In this document: piece after piece, positions 1 through 16,200 of the stretch | How the letters are laid out: each line of letters starts with the position of its first letter | Position numbering within the stretch: the stretch's first letter is position 1 | Origin: Purshia tridentata | Lineage: Eukaryota; Streptophyta; Magnoliopsida; Rosales; Rosaceae | NCBI GenBank assembly: GCA_003254885.1 | Contig: QANT01003581.1 | Span: 1-64,000 of the forward strand | Direction: 5' to 3' | Length of the DNA stretch: 64,000 nt | Program-made: the position numbers and the translations under genes | The notes under the pieces: model-generated | What the model saw: only the letters and a program-made list of their open reading frames with translations | The model's database searches: none | Told to the model about the DNA's origin: nothing

Positions 1-10
1 TTAATTAAAG

Positions 11-32
11 GGTATATTTAATAAAATTACCC
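11..32. repeat. Possible terminus of an AT-rich repeat family
   Basis: The stretch carries a TTTAATAAAATTA core that recurs near 12984-13001, 32836-32855 and 33464-33482. At the last two sites it forms the inverted ends of a candidate element. Here only one end would lie inside the window, so it may be chance in AT-rich DNA. Confidence 0.2.
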
Positions 33-159
33 AACATTAAATGCTAATAGGGCTAAACCTAAAATGTTAAACTTTTAAGTTCCAAAACAACGGCCTTTAT
101 GAACATAAACACTATATTAATACCAAAATGATCAGCAGAATATCCTATTTCCTCTTCTC

Positions 160-700
160 AAACCCCGTTCATTTTGGTCCCTGTTTTGTCATATACAAAT
201 GAGTGACCTCTCATGCCTTTCATGGAGTTTTTGAAAACACCACTCTTTCACCGCATGATATAAATTAACAACCCACCAAGCTAGTTTGAATCCCAACTCG
301 ATCATAACTAGTTGATCATAAGCTTAAGCCTCTCCTTCATTAATTATAATATATATATATATCTTTCTCTCTATTAAGTATGCAAAATAAACCTTGTTTG
401 GTTGTGTTCTCCGATCCATTCTCATTCTTTATTGCTTCTTCATAGCACAAACCAGGTCATGCATGCATGGAAGCAAGCAATCACAAGCACTTCCTCACCA
501 TCTTTACAAATCCAAGTTGATGGACAATGCCGACATTGACGTACAGAAGCCCTTTTGAGGCAATTCATCACCATTCCATTTCACTCAGTTAGAGTTGAAG
601 GAGAAGGATATGATTCGTATTGCGAGGACAACCCCATGTGAAATTCTCTCAGTATTTTATTATTTTTCTGAAGCTCAGTGAGCTAATAAGGAGAGGCATT
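160..700 (+). pseudogene. Decayed promoter and first exon of a serine carboxypeptidase-like gene
   Basis: This is a diverged partial copy of the intact gene at 7742-11845. Shared blocks run in the same order: a promoter part (GGTCCCT, then CTCTCAT and CCTTTCATGG, around 175-240, matching 7557-7640), the start region (TTGTTTGGTTGTGTTCTCC near 393), the GGAAGCAAGCA block near 469 and CAACCCCATGTGAAATTCTCTCAGTA near 630. Small insertions and deletions destroy the frame, an in-frame stop follows the block near 555, and a segment before the tyrosine-rich end of exon 1 is missing. No copy of exons 2-7 is seen. It looks like a dispersed or tandem duplication that kept only the 5' end, or whose 3' part was later lost. 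No product is expected. Confidence 0.8.
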
Positions 701-702
701 AA

Positions 703-1358
703 TTGAACACGGAGCATACTATTATGGGGCAAATTGAGATTTAAAACGAGAGGGAGTGTATTAGAAATTCGAAATTAATATTTTTTAGTACACAACATCC
801 TGATGTAAACTGTTTTTTCTTTTGGCCTTATTCAGGTTGAACAGTCAAAGAAGTATATATTTTGCATTCCATTGTTCCAAAGTGTTCTGGAATTTCCTTT
901 TACTTAACAAGAATGTGATGATATATCAAATTAGTTTATTCATTGATCAATTTCTCTTTCTTATCTTTTTGTTGTTGTTTTTCTGGTACAAATTGATCGA
1001 TCAGTTCTTGTTACATCAAATTAAGGGTTATGGACAAACGTATGTCACTTGATCATATCTGTTTAAATTTTTGTCTAAACTCCTAGAAAAAGAACAAGCA
1101 TTATAGTTATAGAAAATTTCAATTATTTTTCAATTTTTGAATACTGCAAATTGATTGAGCTCTATTTTATGAGTTTACATTGCATAAATCTTTATTTTTC
1201 TTGGATGACGTAGGAAAAATGTAATCAATCACTTCTTTTTACTTCTTGTTACTTAGGGGTGATAATTAATGAGGTGAGGTGAGGTGGGGTCCAGTTTGTC
1301 ATTTGCATTCATGTTCTTTTGGATTAAATAGGACTCTATTTAGATTTAGAATTTAGGA
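703..1358. other. AT-rich intergenic stretch
   Basis: No coding or structural signal was recognised. The short open frame at 822-1052 is low-complexity, Phe/Leu-rich and not convincing. Confidence 0.5.
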
Positions 1359-1392
1359 CTAGCAAAGGTGCCCGCACGTTGCTGCGGGTCTT
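1359..1392 (-). mobile_element. Helitron-like 3' terminus
   Basis: Read on the minus strand, a GC-rich hairpin (CCCGCA, loop, TGCGGG; 1371-1388) is followed after about ten bases by CTAG and then T. Helitron 3' ends have a short GC-rich hairpin shortly before CTRR, with insertion between A and T. The local GC content stands out sharply from the AT-rich surroundings. The body would extend to the right, but I could not place the 5' TC end. No Rep/helicase coding sequence is visible, so the element would be non-autonomous or truncated. Confidence 0.55.
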
Positions 1393-3145
1393 AAAAATGT
1401 GTTAAATGTCATTAGAAGTTAAATTTATTTAGAAAATTAGAAGAGAATAGGAGATATGTTGTACATATAATAATTACATTAGCATTTTATGTCATACTTT
1501 ACAAAAATATGAATGGATGACAATTTATAGCTAGTTCTGCATCCTTGAATAATAATTTGTACCTAAAGAGAGTAGGTAAAGTAAAATATAAGTGAATAGA
1601 GAATCAGGTAAAACAGAAGTAAAAATATTTTGATTGAGAGTTTATGTGGTAAGTAGTTGAAACAACTTTACATAGGAATAGAAGCTAACTGACTGTTTAT
1701 TTTGCATTGTAGCTAGTGCCATAGATATATACATATATATATATATACATATATGATTGCTAGTGCCATTCATGATCAATTAATATATATAAGTTTAGTA
1801 ATTGCGTCAGGATCATCATCATATACATATGATTCATCATCAAGCATATGCTCATCTGCAGCAGAATTTATTGGGCAGTTAGTACTGAATATATATTATA
1901 TATATGATGAGGTAATGTTAGTTTTTCTGATTCCCAGAAGAAAAATCCAATTCCATATATATTCAGATTTTGTGGTCTAATGACTAATATTCCAAGCTGA
2001 GCTAGCTAATTAAGATAGGTAGCCTGCATATAATATATTCTAATTAATTAGAGGGAAAGTCATGCATGCATGCATATGTCATGTACTCGTCCGCATTTTC
2101 TTTAGGAATAAAAGCTAGTTAAATGTTTATTGCAATGTTCTAAACTCTAAGTGAAATGAATAAGAAGAAAAAAAGTGATCAAACACTAATATACTAAAGT
2201 GAATTCAAAGTGAAAACCTGATCTTGGCTTTTTTGGTGGTTGCTTAACTTTTTAATGCTTTGAGTGGAAGATTGTTCAAATCTGACCCACCCTGTTCTGA
2301 AGCATTCAGACCATGAGTTGTGCTAATCTTTTTTCCAGTTGCAACAGCACTTAAAGATATGTAAAGTAGGGTAAAAATAAAATAAACGATTAGTAATTGT
2401 TACAATTTTAATACAAATGAGAGAAAATGAAAAATAATAATCAGTTTTTGCAAGGCAGTCATATGTATCACTTTGTATTTGATGGTTAAGTGAAAGATTG
2501 TTAAGTCATTCTTATATTTCTAATCCTGTCAGGGTAAAATTGAAGAAAACACATAAATATGAGCAAATTAAGGAAAACACATATATATGAGCAAATTGAA
2601 GAAAACCAATTAAACTTTCCACAGAAAATCAAAGTTAGAAGCTGTCAACAAAGCCAATGAAGCATCTATATTACTCGCTTACAAAATACAGCCATCAAAA
2701 TTTTCATAGAAAACAACTGTTAGAAGCTATTAAAAGAAGACTGGAAAGCACAACACCACTGAATTAAAGAATACCTATCAAAGTTTTATTAGAAAATTAA
2801 CAGCATTTAACACCCATCTATAGATAATTATCAAAGTTAGGGTTCTGCAACAACACAATAGCATATGCTATTCACATTGGGTTCTGCAACATCAATGTCT
2901 GATCAGACTTTTTCATGCTAAATTTCTCATTCATTTTGGAAGATAATGGTGTGTTACAATCCACTTGAGTTTTAATTAGGATGTCTATAATCAATGAATT
3001 AAGGTTTCTACAGTACCAAGAGAAACCAAACAGGTAAAAGCATTTCACAAATCTAGAACTTGAAAAAGAATTCAAGTGGAGTGTTTACTAAAATTAAACA
3101 GTAGTGGCTAATAAATCAGTGTTCTTTCTATGTAATTACCCTCAG
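1393..3145. other. AT-rich region, possible non-autonomous element body plus 3' flank of the next gene
   Basis: The region contains TA-rich tracts near 1725-1755 and 1890-1915. The open frame at 1753-1980 is low complexity. On the minus strand, 2283-2342 has an open stretch (about 35 codons ending in a stop) after an AG. It does not join in frame to the gene at 3146-4436 and may be UTR or chance. Confidence 0.4.
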
Positions 3146-4436
3146 TTATCCATCATATTGGAGCAAAACTTCAAAAAGTCCACAGCAACTCTTCCATGAA
3201 GTCGGTTGCATGGGGCCTCTAGTGACAGATATGATAGACTGCCAACAGGAAAACCAAAAATTGGTCAGAAAACAAACTGATAGCTAGAAATGTAAGACAT
3301 GCTCAAATTAGGAAGTACAGATGGAAATGCAAAGAACAAACTTAATTACCGGATTTTCTATGACTTCAGGAATCTCAGGCTTGCCATACTCTTCTCCAGC
3401 ATGAGTTGATTCAACTGGAGGAACCTCCGGGGATGGCTTTAATGAGTCATCATCAACATTTTCACTGGCTACCTTGTAAGCAGTACCTGATGACTCTACA
3501 ATACTAAGAGAAAATGATTCATTCATGAACAGGGTCTGCTTTCTGAGTAATAAATCAAGCTATTCATATACTACATAAGTATCCAGAATATCAATAACTA
3601 AGGGATACCAAATCTCAAAATTTCTCAAACTTTTCAATTCTAATATGTTTAGCTATTTACACAATTTGTTGGTCCTATGTTAACTGCACTTTGTATGTAC
3701 TTTAATCTCTCAAAGAGTTGCTTTATCTGCTGCAATGATTTTAGTCTAATTTTTACCATCAACTTTGTGTATCACAATTTGCAGCTTTGTTTCACTCGCC
3801 AGTATAAAAGAGATTATATATAGTAGACCATATAACAGATAAAGAAATATGATTAAGAATAAAAGCAAGACTTAGAGGAGTTTAAATGTACTTAGTTAGT
3901 AGGCTTAAAATAGGCATTATCAAACTATATACCAAAGAGGGCGTATTTCTCTTTTCTGAGTTTCAGCATGATTTTCTTATTATATGTTGCTGGAAGCTGG
4001 ATTCGAATCATTTAGATAATGAAATATGCCTAACACTTAAATAAGCATGCTGGTCTTTGCAGCCAACCAATTGATGACAGTCATGACTCATGTACAAACT
4101 TCTGTTTATCTAATATTGTGCTCCAAATGACCAGTGAATTAATGCATTAGTTTTAAACTATGCTACTTAATTGATTAATTCACCCACTTGCCACTTCCAG
4201 ATCTATCTGATTTAACTTTTATTTGAACTTCGAATTTGGGGTTACATCACCATAAAAAACACACACAACACCTTCCCATTCATTCATTCATTCATTCATA
4301 AACATTATTCACATTGTATATGTAATGTATATATGGGTATCTATAATAAGAGACAGAAATAGAGGAAGAACCTGAATAGCAGTCAAGCAAGCCTTTTCTT
4401 TGGAGATGTCCTCGGGTTCTCCTTGCAATTTAGTCA
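3146..4436 (-). CDS. Small acidic plant protein of unknown function, start exon unresolved
   Basis: I do not recognise this gene firmly. Three minus-strand exons chain in frame: 4436-4372 (21 codons plus two leading bases), 3493-3350 (48 codons) and 3238-3146 (30 codons plus stop). Splice sites are CAG/GTTCTT, GAG acceptor, CCG/GTAATT and CAG acceptor. The middle exon is rich in Pro, Glu, Ser and Asp (for example KPSPEVPPVEST). The C-terminus is Trp/Cys-containing (TSWKSCCGLFEVL), which I loosely associate with small plant proteins annotated as gar2-like; this is memory, not proof. No ATG was found that joins in frame. A CT-rich leader with a GTATGT donor at about 4979 could be a 5' UTR exon; its own ATG at about 5012 would give only a short upstream frame. 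The GAG acceptor at 3494 is weak. Function unknown. Confidence 0.5.
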
Positions 4437-4698
4437 CTGCCAAAAATCCAGAAAATATATAAATTTATAAAATCAAAGCTAGAGAGAGAGAGAGAGAGAT
4501 AGAGAACATCAATAGGCAAAATATGAGTTACAAAACGGAGCAAGTGTGATTAAAAAAACATAGTTTTTCTCTTCCTTTCAAATTCACAGTGAGAAACTGA
4601 CTAAAAAAGAAAATGAACATTACTAAACAATTAATAACGAAACCCATACTAAGATTAACATAATCAATAAATTTAGATGATAAAAGAAGGAAAAAAAA

Positions 4699-4803
4699 GA
4701 AAATTAAACCGACGTAACTAAAATCAAACACAGAAAGAGCAAAACCCATAAGAAAATTAAACCGACGTAACTAAAATCAAACACATAAAGAGCAAAACCC
4801 ATG
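4699..4803. repeat. 53-bp tandem duplication
   Basis: Two near-identical copies begin at 4698 and 4751 with AGAAAATTAAACCGACG and end with AAAACCCAT. They differ at one or two bases. They lie in the probable 5' UTR or first intron of the minus-strand gene. Confidence 0.85.
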
Positions 4804-5079
4804 TTGCGAAAAGAAGAAAAAATACACAATCACCTACATGAAACCAACTTCTATTTATTAAACCCAATAAATAAAGAGAAACAAATTTCAGAAATTATGA
4901 GAATATGAAAACAAATAACAAAAAGATCAACAAAGAAAACAACACACAGACCCAACACACACAAACGAAGAACATACCCAGATAACAATGGCGAGAGAGA
5001 AAAAGAAACCATAGAAAAAAGAAGGTGAGAGAGTGAGAGTGAGAGTGAGAATACTTATGTGGAAAAAATATCCCCAAAA

Positions 5080-7550
5080 GATATAATCATATAACCCATC
5101 ACGCTAAGATCAGAGATTCAAGATCACAACCCAAATCACAAAAGAGGACAGAAGAAGAAGCCTAACCCCAAGAGAGCCACCAGATCAAAAAAAAAAACAC
5201 CTGTGAGGAGAAATAGAAGAAAGAGCAAGAGATGGCAAAGGGGTAAAAAAACGAAAAGACTAAGGGTGAAAACAAAACATCCAATAAAAGACTAAAAAGG
5301 GCCCAATAATCACCCAAATAACAAAGCCCAGCAACCAAAAAAAATTGCAGCAAGGACAAAATAGTATTTTGGATGAACAGTCTATGTAGTTTGTGAACAG
5401 TATGAATAGTACCCAACTTGGTTCCGTTATAGTATATGTAGAATTTGATATACGGACCCTATTCGCTCATATGAAAATTTTCAATTTGAATATCGTTAAT
5501 AATATCAACGTACACATGAGAATGATTTATAAAGTTAAAATCATACGAGTAATATTAAAATAATGGTTAATTCACATAGAATCAATTGTTCATTGGTCAA
5601 AAAAAGGTTTTAATATATTTAAAACATACTACTAGACCAATTCTATTTATAAAAGAGGGAATTATCTCTTTCAGAAAAATATCATTAGACTAATTCTATC
5701 TTTTTGCAAGTTAATGAATTTCTTCATCATCATTATTATGGGGTGAGGTAGGGTTACAGAAAAATCCTACCTTCATCATTATCTTCATTAGTCATTACTA
5801 ATTGACCAACCACCTATCATGGAAGTTCAATCACATACAGCATTTCGGTTAAGCTGAATTTCATTCTTGTGTAGAGAAGCTAAGCTTGTATGAATTAAAA
5901 TTTAGACAACGGTTGAAGAAAAAAAAGCCAAAACTCAAAAGTATATATGTTTGTATATGAATGTAATCCATTTCCCAGCCATATTCACTATTATATATGA
6001 AACAGAAGAAAGAGGCTCCACATAAACATACACTGCGCCTGCCTGCCTACCATGATTACCATCAATCATTCATCTCACTCCAAATCCAATTATCGTCTCA
6101 GCTTTTGTTTTCTTTCAATTATTCCAAAAAGTTAAATGGAAAAACAGAAAAGAAGACTTGATCTTTTCATGATTTTTGAAAAAGCACGTGGTAATACTCT
6201 GAAATTATGAGACCAATTCAGTGATTGAATAATTTGTGTACAATCCGATATCTATTAATTGTATTGAATTATAAATATTATAATTTAACTGAATTTGTAA
6301 CACTACCTGATATATTGTCATTACATAAAAAAATTTCTCATTTATATAACATAGTAAATGACTGCTCATGAGAGTGTTCAAAAGCACAATAAATTTTTTT
6401 AAAAAAAATTAGAATTAATCTAATTAGTTAAAGATAAAAATTCTTCATACACATTCAAGTTCAAACCCTATAATATAAAAAAAAGCATGATATTAGTTTG
6501 AATTATATATATATATATATACACCATTGCTCCTGATCGACTTATTTTCTTAAAAATTTGGTATTTCAAGTGGTGTTTATTTCTATGTTTTAAAAGTATT
6601 TTTAAAATACTTAAATTCAAAAATGAAACTAAAGTTATTTATTTTTGTTACGGCATTATTCCTAATTATTTCTCCATAATCATTATTCTTAGTTGATATA
6701 TCTCCCAAAGCCCCAAGAATGAGAGCGACACGGTGTTCTTTTGCCTTTTGGGTGGCATACTGGCATGACTCTGATTCTTTACGGAGAACAAATGCAATTA
6801 TAGGACAGAAAAAATATTGCGTTGACTTTCTAAACTTTACATTCTCTACATTACCGGTCACTTTGCATGTCCACTCTAACCATTCGGGGGGCCGGATTCT
6901 TCTATCTTCTATGATCATCGTTTACCATTAAAACAAAAATTGAGTGCTTTTATTGCGGCATTTTGTTTTTGTTCATATATATCACTATTTTTGTAAATTT
7001 TTTTTATAAAGTCACTTTAAATGATAAATATCTAAAGTGAACATGGCATGCATTCTTTTTTTTTTAAGAGTGTTTATTTTATATGTTTATTTTCTTAATA
7101 CCTCGTTTGATGTATAGAATATGATTAAATAGAAAAAATAGTTAAATTCATGTATATTCAAAAAACGTAAACATCTTCTTCTTTTTTTGTAATAATATAT
7201 ATGACATAATAAATGGTTCATTAATTTCAACCAGTCCCACACGAAATGAATTAACTTGTCACACGGTCATCATGTTTCTAAAGAAGTGAGTTTTTGTTAA
7301 TGCCAGTTTCTAAATTAGGGACTGATTGACACAATCTTGATCAAGGCGGATTTCCTTAGAAGCCGGCCCTGCCTAGCTAAGGATGTTTACAAAAATCATT
7401 TCTCTTTGTCAGGTTGGATATTTAATTAATTGATTAATTGATTATATTTATTAAATTGCATGTGTTATTAAATGAACCCAAGCACTCCCAAAACACTACT
7501 CACATGGCATAACATGATTGGTGACTAAGAACCAAAAACTCTTCACACCC
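5080..7550. other. Intergenic region upstream of the carboxypeptidase gene
   Basis: Mostly AT-rich sequence with a TA microsatellite near 6504-6520. The block at 6700-6920 is less AT-rich and is open on both strands over 70-111 codons, but I recognise no domain. No gene can be supported. Confidence 0.5.
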
Positions 7551-7741
7551 AATTGGTCCCTATATACATTTTCATATAAAAACTCAGTCACTACCTCTCA
7601 TAGCCTTTCATGGGATTCCCTTGAAAACCTACACTACTACACATTTATAAAAACAATCATTCTTCTTTGGATCCAAAACCCATAATCCTAAGCCCTCTCA
7701 ATCCTTCATTCTCTCTATTTCTCCACTCAATGCAATAGAGC
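7551..7741 (+). promoter_or_regulatory. Proximal promoter and 5' UTR of the carboxypeptidase gene
   Basis: A CCAAT-type motif (CCCAATTGG near 7549) is followed by TATATACA (7561) and CATATAAAA (7573). These sit about 170-190 bases before the ATG. Parts of this block are repeated upstream of the decayed copy at 175-240, so it was duplicated together with exon 1. The assignment rests on motifs only. Confidence 0.4.
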
Positions 7742-11845
<4,104 letters not shown>

Positions 11846-12289
11846 TCTCTTTTCAATCTTCTAGCTATCAGATTCTCATTACTTAATTTGTTAATAATTT
11901 TTTTAGTCCACACAAGGGTAGTTGGTTTGTATCTCTGTGGATGCTAATTTATTTTCATTGATTAATAAAAGTTGATAGAATAGTTTGTTGTTTAAACTCC
12001 CTATTTTTTTTTTCAAAATATGTCACAATGCTAAACATTCCATAATTAATTTGAACATTTTCTGAAGCGCAATTTACTAACTTTGCGATTCGAGAGGACT
12101 CCAATATTGAGATCCATTTCCTACTTCTGTAAAATGTATATAATACGACCAAAAAAAAAAACGAAGAAAATTGATTGGCTAATATGAATTGTATGTGTTA
12201 ATGGTGCCAAACAGAATAGGCTAACAAAAGATGATCATGCATCAATTAAGCCTTTTTTTTTTTGGCCAAAATGCATCAATTAAGCCTTT

Positions 12290-12580
12290 GTTATTAGACA
12301 TTATACCAAGTCCGTTCTTGAAGGAATTAAGCATGTATGTTCATAAGTGTGATTGTGGTCACTGTGATTTGAAACCCGAGAACATTTTGTTTGTGCCTAC
12401 AACTAGTGGTAGTACTAGTTTCATGGCCAAGATTGAAGGTTTTGGATTGGCTTAGAGAACGAAAGAGGATGAAAGTCACTTTGGAGGTACTTCTATGTAT
12501 CTGTACCCAGAAGCTTTGGTTGTCTAGACTATAAAATTCCTGCTGAAATCTCAAATGAGGGCAGGGATTATGTGAACAGT
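12290..12580 (+). pseudogene. MAPKKK-like protein kinase fragment
   Basis: The catalytic loop HCDLKPENIL is clear at about 12358-12390. It is followed by a degraded activation segment (KIEGFGLA in place of K-DFGLA), an in-frame stop, then GTSMYLYPEAL in the position of the family's GTPMYLSPEA. After a large internal deletion, an alpha-I-like segment (PAEIS then EG-DYV) follows around 12540-12575. The order matches plant MAPKKK17/18/20-type kinases. The N-lobe, most of the C-lobe and the ATP-binding site are missing. It is a relic. Confidence 0.7.
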
Positions 12581-12699
12581 TGCCTATCCATGAGGAATTT
12601 CATATTTGGATATATTTTAGTATCTAATAACAACCCACTTTTCCAAATCAATTTTTCCATTTATTGTATACAAAGAGCAGCTATCCACATAAAACATAA

Positions 12700-13001
12700 A
12701 AGCAGATTTTTTGCAAGCTACATGATCCAAGGTCGTTGGTCTCTGATTTAGAGCCGGTGAGGTCGCCGACCTCTATTTGTGCTCTGACGACTGTTGTGTT
12801 GCATAGAGAGAGAAGAGAAGAGGAGAGGAGACGAGAAGAGAGGTCAGAGAAATTATGAAGTGAAAGAAGGTGTATTATATATTACATATATTACATATAT
12901 TTTTGTCCGAAAATAGGCAAAAAAGTTGGAAAAGATGAAGTTTGTAGTTAAGCGTCAAAAAAGTAAGTTTTGTATTAAATTGATTATTTAATAAAATTTA
13001 T
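12700..13001. repeat. Repeat-like block ending in TTATTTAATAAAATT
   Basis: A GC-richer part (12730-12790, with GGTGAGGTCGCCGACC) is followed by a purine-rich GAGA tract (12805-12845) and an AT-rich end with ATTATTTAATAAAATTTA at 12983-13000. The candidate element at 32834-33484, read in reverse, has the same order: GC-richer part, purine tract, TTTATTTAATAAAATT end. This suggests a shared family. It lies about 290 bases upstream of the resistance gene. Confidence 0.3.
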
Positions 13002-13285
13002 TTTTTTCCGAAACCAATAATGTATGCTAAGTGCTAAGTGCCAAGTTGCTAACTGAGATGTGCGCATTTTAACGGATCAGATATTACAAAAGCCTAAAAG
13101 GTAGAGAACAGCACATTTTACAACCGCAGGGAATCAGTATCCGTACCGGACCCAAGTCAGACAAATTAATAAATAAATAAAAACCTAAGGATCACCACCC
13201 TGCAGAACTCTTGTTTGTTCCCCGTTTGCAGTAGCTTCCCTCATCATCTTCCAATTGCTTTACTTTAGAGTTCAGAGTAGAGACT

Positions 13286-16200
13286 ATGGCTGCTGCCTTA
13301 GTGGGTGGAGCTTTTCTCTCTGCTTCTTTGCAAGTCTTATTTGATAGGATGGCTTCTCGTGAATTCGTCGACTTCATCCGCGGCAAGAAACTCAATGCCG
13401 GACTTCTCGAGAAGCTAAAGATCACTTTGCTTTCTGTCAATTCTGTGCTCAGTGATGCTGAGGACAAGCAGATAACAAACTTGGCTGTGAAGGAGTGGCT
13501 TGTGGAGCTCAGAGATGCTGTCTATGGCGTTGAGGACCTCTTGGATGAGATTGACACTGCAGCTTTGCAGAAGAAGCTGGAAGAAGCTGAGTCTGAGAGC
13601 AGGAGCAGAAAAAGTCAGGTACAGGACTTCAACTGTACTTTGTTGAATGCATTTGATAGAGAATTAGAACTCAAGATAGAGGAGATTTTAGAAAGACTGG
13701 AATTTATTGCCCAAAAAAAGTATGTTCTTGGTTTGAAAGAGGGTATTAAAGATATCCCACCAAGAAGATTGCCTGCAACTTCTTTGGTGGAAGAGTCTGG
13801 TGTGTATGGTAGGGATGAGGACAAAGAGACCATTGTTAGGTTGTTGGTTTCAGATGGTGATGTTTGTGGCAATAAGATTTGTGTGATTCCCATAGTGGGT
13901 ATGGGAGGAATTGGCAAGACCACCCTTGCTCAGCTTGTGTACAATGATGTCAGAGTTAGGGGCTTCTTTGACCTCAAGGCTTGGGTTTGTGTTTCGGAAG
14001 AATTTGATGTTTTGAGGATAACAAAAACTATTTTCGAGACGATTACTATGCAGAATTGTGGTATTAATGATCTGAATTTACTTCAAGTTAAATTGAAGGA
14101 TGAACTGATGGCAAAGAAATTTCTGATTGTTCTAGATGATGTTTGGAATGAGGACTACCTTGATTGGGACGTCTTGAGGAAGCCTTTCGTGTCCGGGGTT
14201 CATGGAAGTAAGATCATTGTGACAACACGTAGCGAAAATGTTGCGTTGATCATGGGCACTGTTCCATCTCATCATGTAAAGCAATTAAGTGATGAAGATT
14301 GTTGGTTGTTGTTTGCAAAGCATGCCTTTAATGATATAGAGTCAAGAGCACAACCAAATCTGGAAGAAATGGGTAGAAAATTTGTTAAAAAGTGCAAAGG
14401 GCTTGCATTAGCTGCAAAAATGCTTGGGGGTCTTCTGCGATCAAAACTAGATCCTGAGGATTGGAATAACATACTTACTAGTGAGATCTGGGATTTGTCA
14501 GAAGACACTCATAACATTCTTCCGGCTCTAAGATTGAGCTATGACCATCTCCCATCACATTTGAAGCAATGCTTTTCTTATTGTTCAATTTTCCCCAAAG
14601 ATTATGAATTTGGAAGAAAGGAATTGGTCCTATTGTGGATGGCTGCAGATCTTTTACGACACCCCAAAAGAAAGAAGAGGATGGAAGAAGTGGGAGAAGA
14701 GTATTTCCATGATCTAATATCCAGGTCACTTTTTCAGAAATCTTGTGCAAATCAATCACTTTTTGTTATGCATGACCTTGTTAATGATTTGGCTAAATAT
14801 GTCTCTGGAGAATTTTGCCTTAGGTTGGAGAATGATCTCTCTGATAAATCAATCAGAAAGATTCGTCATTTGTCATTTCCTAGAACAGCACATGATGACT
14901 TTAAGAAATTTAAGATGTTCTATGAAGCGAAGTATTTACGTACTTTCCTACCACTAAAGGTTCAAGCACCATATGGACGATTCCACTTGTCTAACAAGGT
15001 AACACATGATTTGTTACCAAGGCTACGATGCTTGCGAGTTCTCTCTCTATCACAGTACAAAATCAGCGAGTTGCCCGAATCAGTTGGCAATTTGAAGCAT
15101 CTGCGGTATTTGGATCTCTCTCACACTGCAATTCAGAGGTTACCTGAGAGTGTTAGTACCTTGTACCAATTGCAAACATTAATACTGTCATGTTGTTTCT
15201 CTCTCACTGAGTTGCCAACCAACATGGGAAGACTAATCAACTTGCGTCATCTGGACATTAGTCACACAAAATTAAAAGAGATGCCATTACAAATGAGTAA
15301 AATGAAGAATCTACAAATAGTAACTGATTTTATTCTTGGCAAAAATAGTGGATGCAACATTAGAGAGTTGAGAGAGCTACAGAAACTTCGGGGAACACTT
15401 TCTATTTCAGGGCTGCAAAATGTCACCAATGCTGGGTATGCTTTGGAGGCAAATATGACGGGTAAAAAGCACCTTGATGAGCTAGTGTTAAAATGGGCTG
15501 GTCAGACTGATGATTCACAATATGAAAGGAACGTACTTGAAAGGCTCCAACCTCATGTGAGCTTGAAAGAACTCAAAATTGAATATTATGGGGGTACAAG
15601 ATTCCCAGATTGGCTCGGAGATCATTCCTTCACTAGTATGGTTTCTTTGTGTCTTAAAGATTGTAAAAATTGCTGCTTCTTGCCACCACTTGGGCAGTTA
15701 CCGTTTCTCAAAAAGCTTCATATCTCTGGGTTTGATGGGGTAGGGATGGTAGGTACTGAGTTTTATGGTAATTGTTCTTCAATAAATAAGCCATTTAGAT
15801 CCCTAGAAATTTTGAAGTTTGATGATATGTTAGGGTGGCAGGAATGGTCTTCTTTTGGAGGTGCCAATGGTGGTGGTGCTTTCCCTCGTCTTCAGGAGCT
15901 TTATCTACAACGTTGTCCCAATCTAACTGGGGGTATACCTGACTATCTTCCATCCTTGACAACACTTTGGATTTTCCGATGTCAGCAGGTGGTGGCTTCA
16001 CTTCCAAGGGCTCCATACATCCGTGATTTGAAGTTTGGATACTGTGATAAGTTGCAGTTAAAAGAACTGCCTTCTGAGTTACACTGGCTCAGAATTGAAG
16101 GATGTCATGTCCTGGAGTCTATACCTGGCCATGTGAAGCAAACGAAACCTTGTCTTCGGGAGTTGTTTATCTCTGACTGTTCTTCTCTTGTGTCCTTTCC

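Noticed and set aside
2283-2342. Open stretch on the minus strand after an AG, possibly a last exon
   Set aside because: Its phase does not fit the upstream exon at 3350-3493, and a stop already ends the exon at 3146.
6583-6931. Overlapping open frames on both strands in a less AT-rich block
   Set aside because: Neither translation matches a family I know; being open on both strands suggests composition and not coding.
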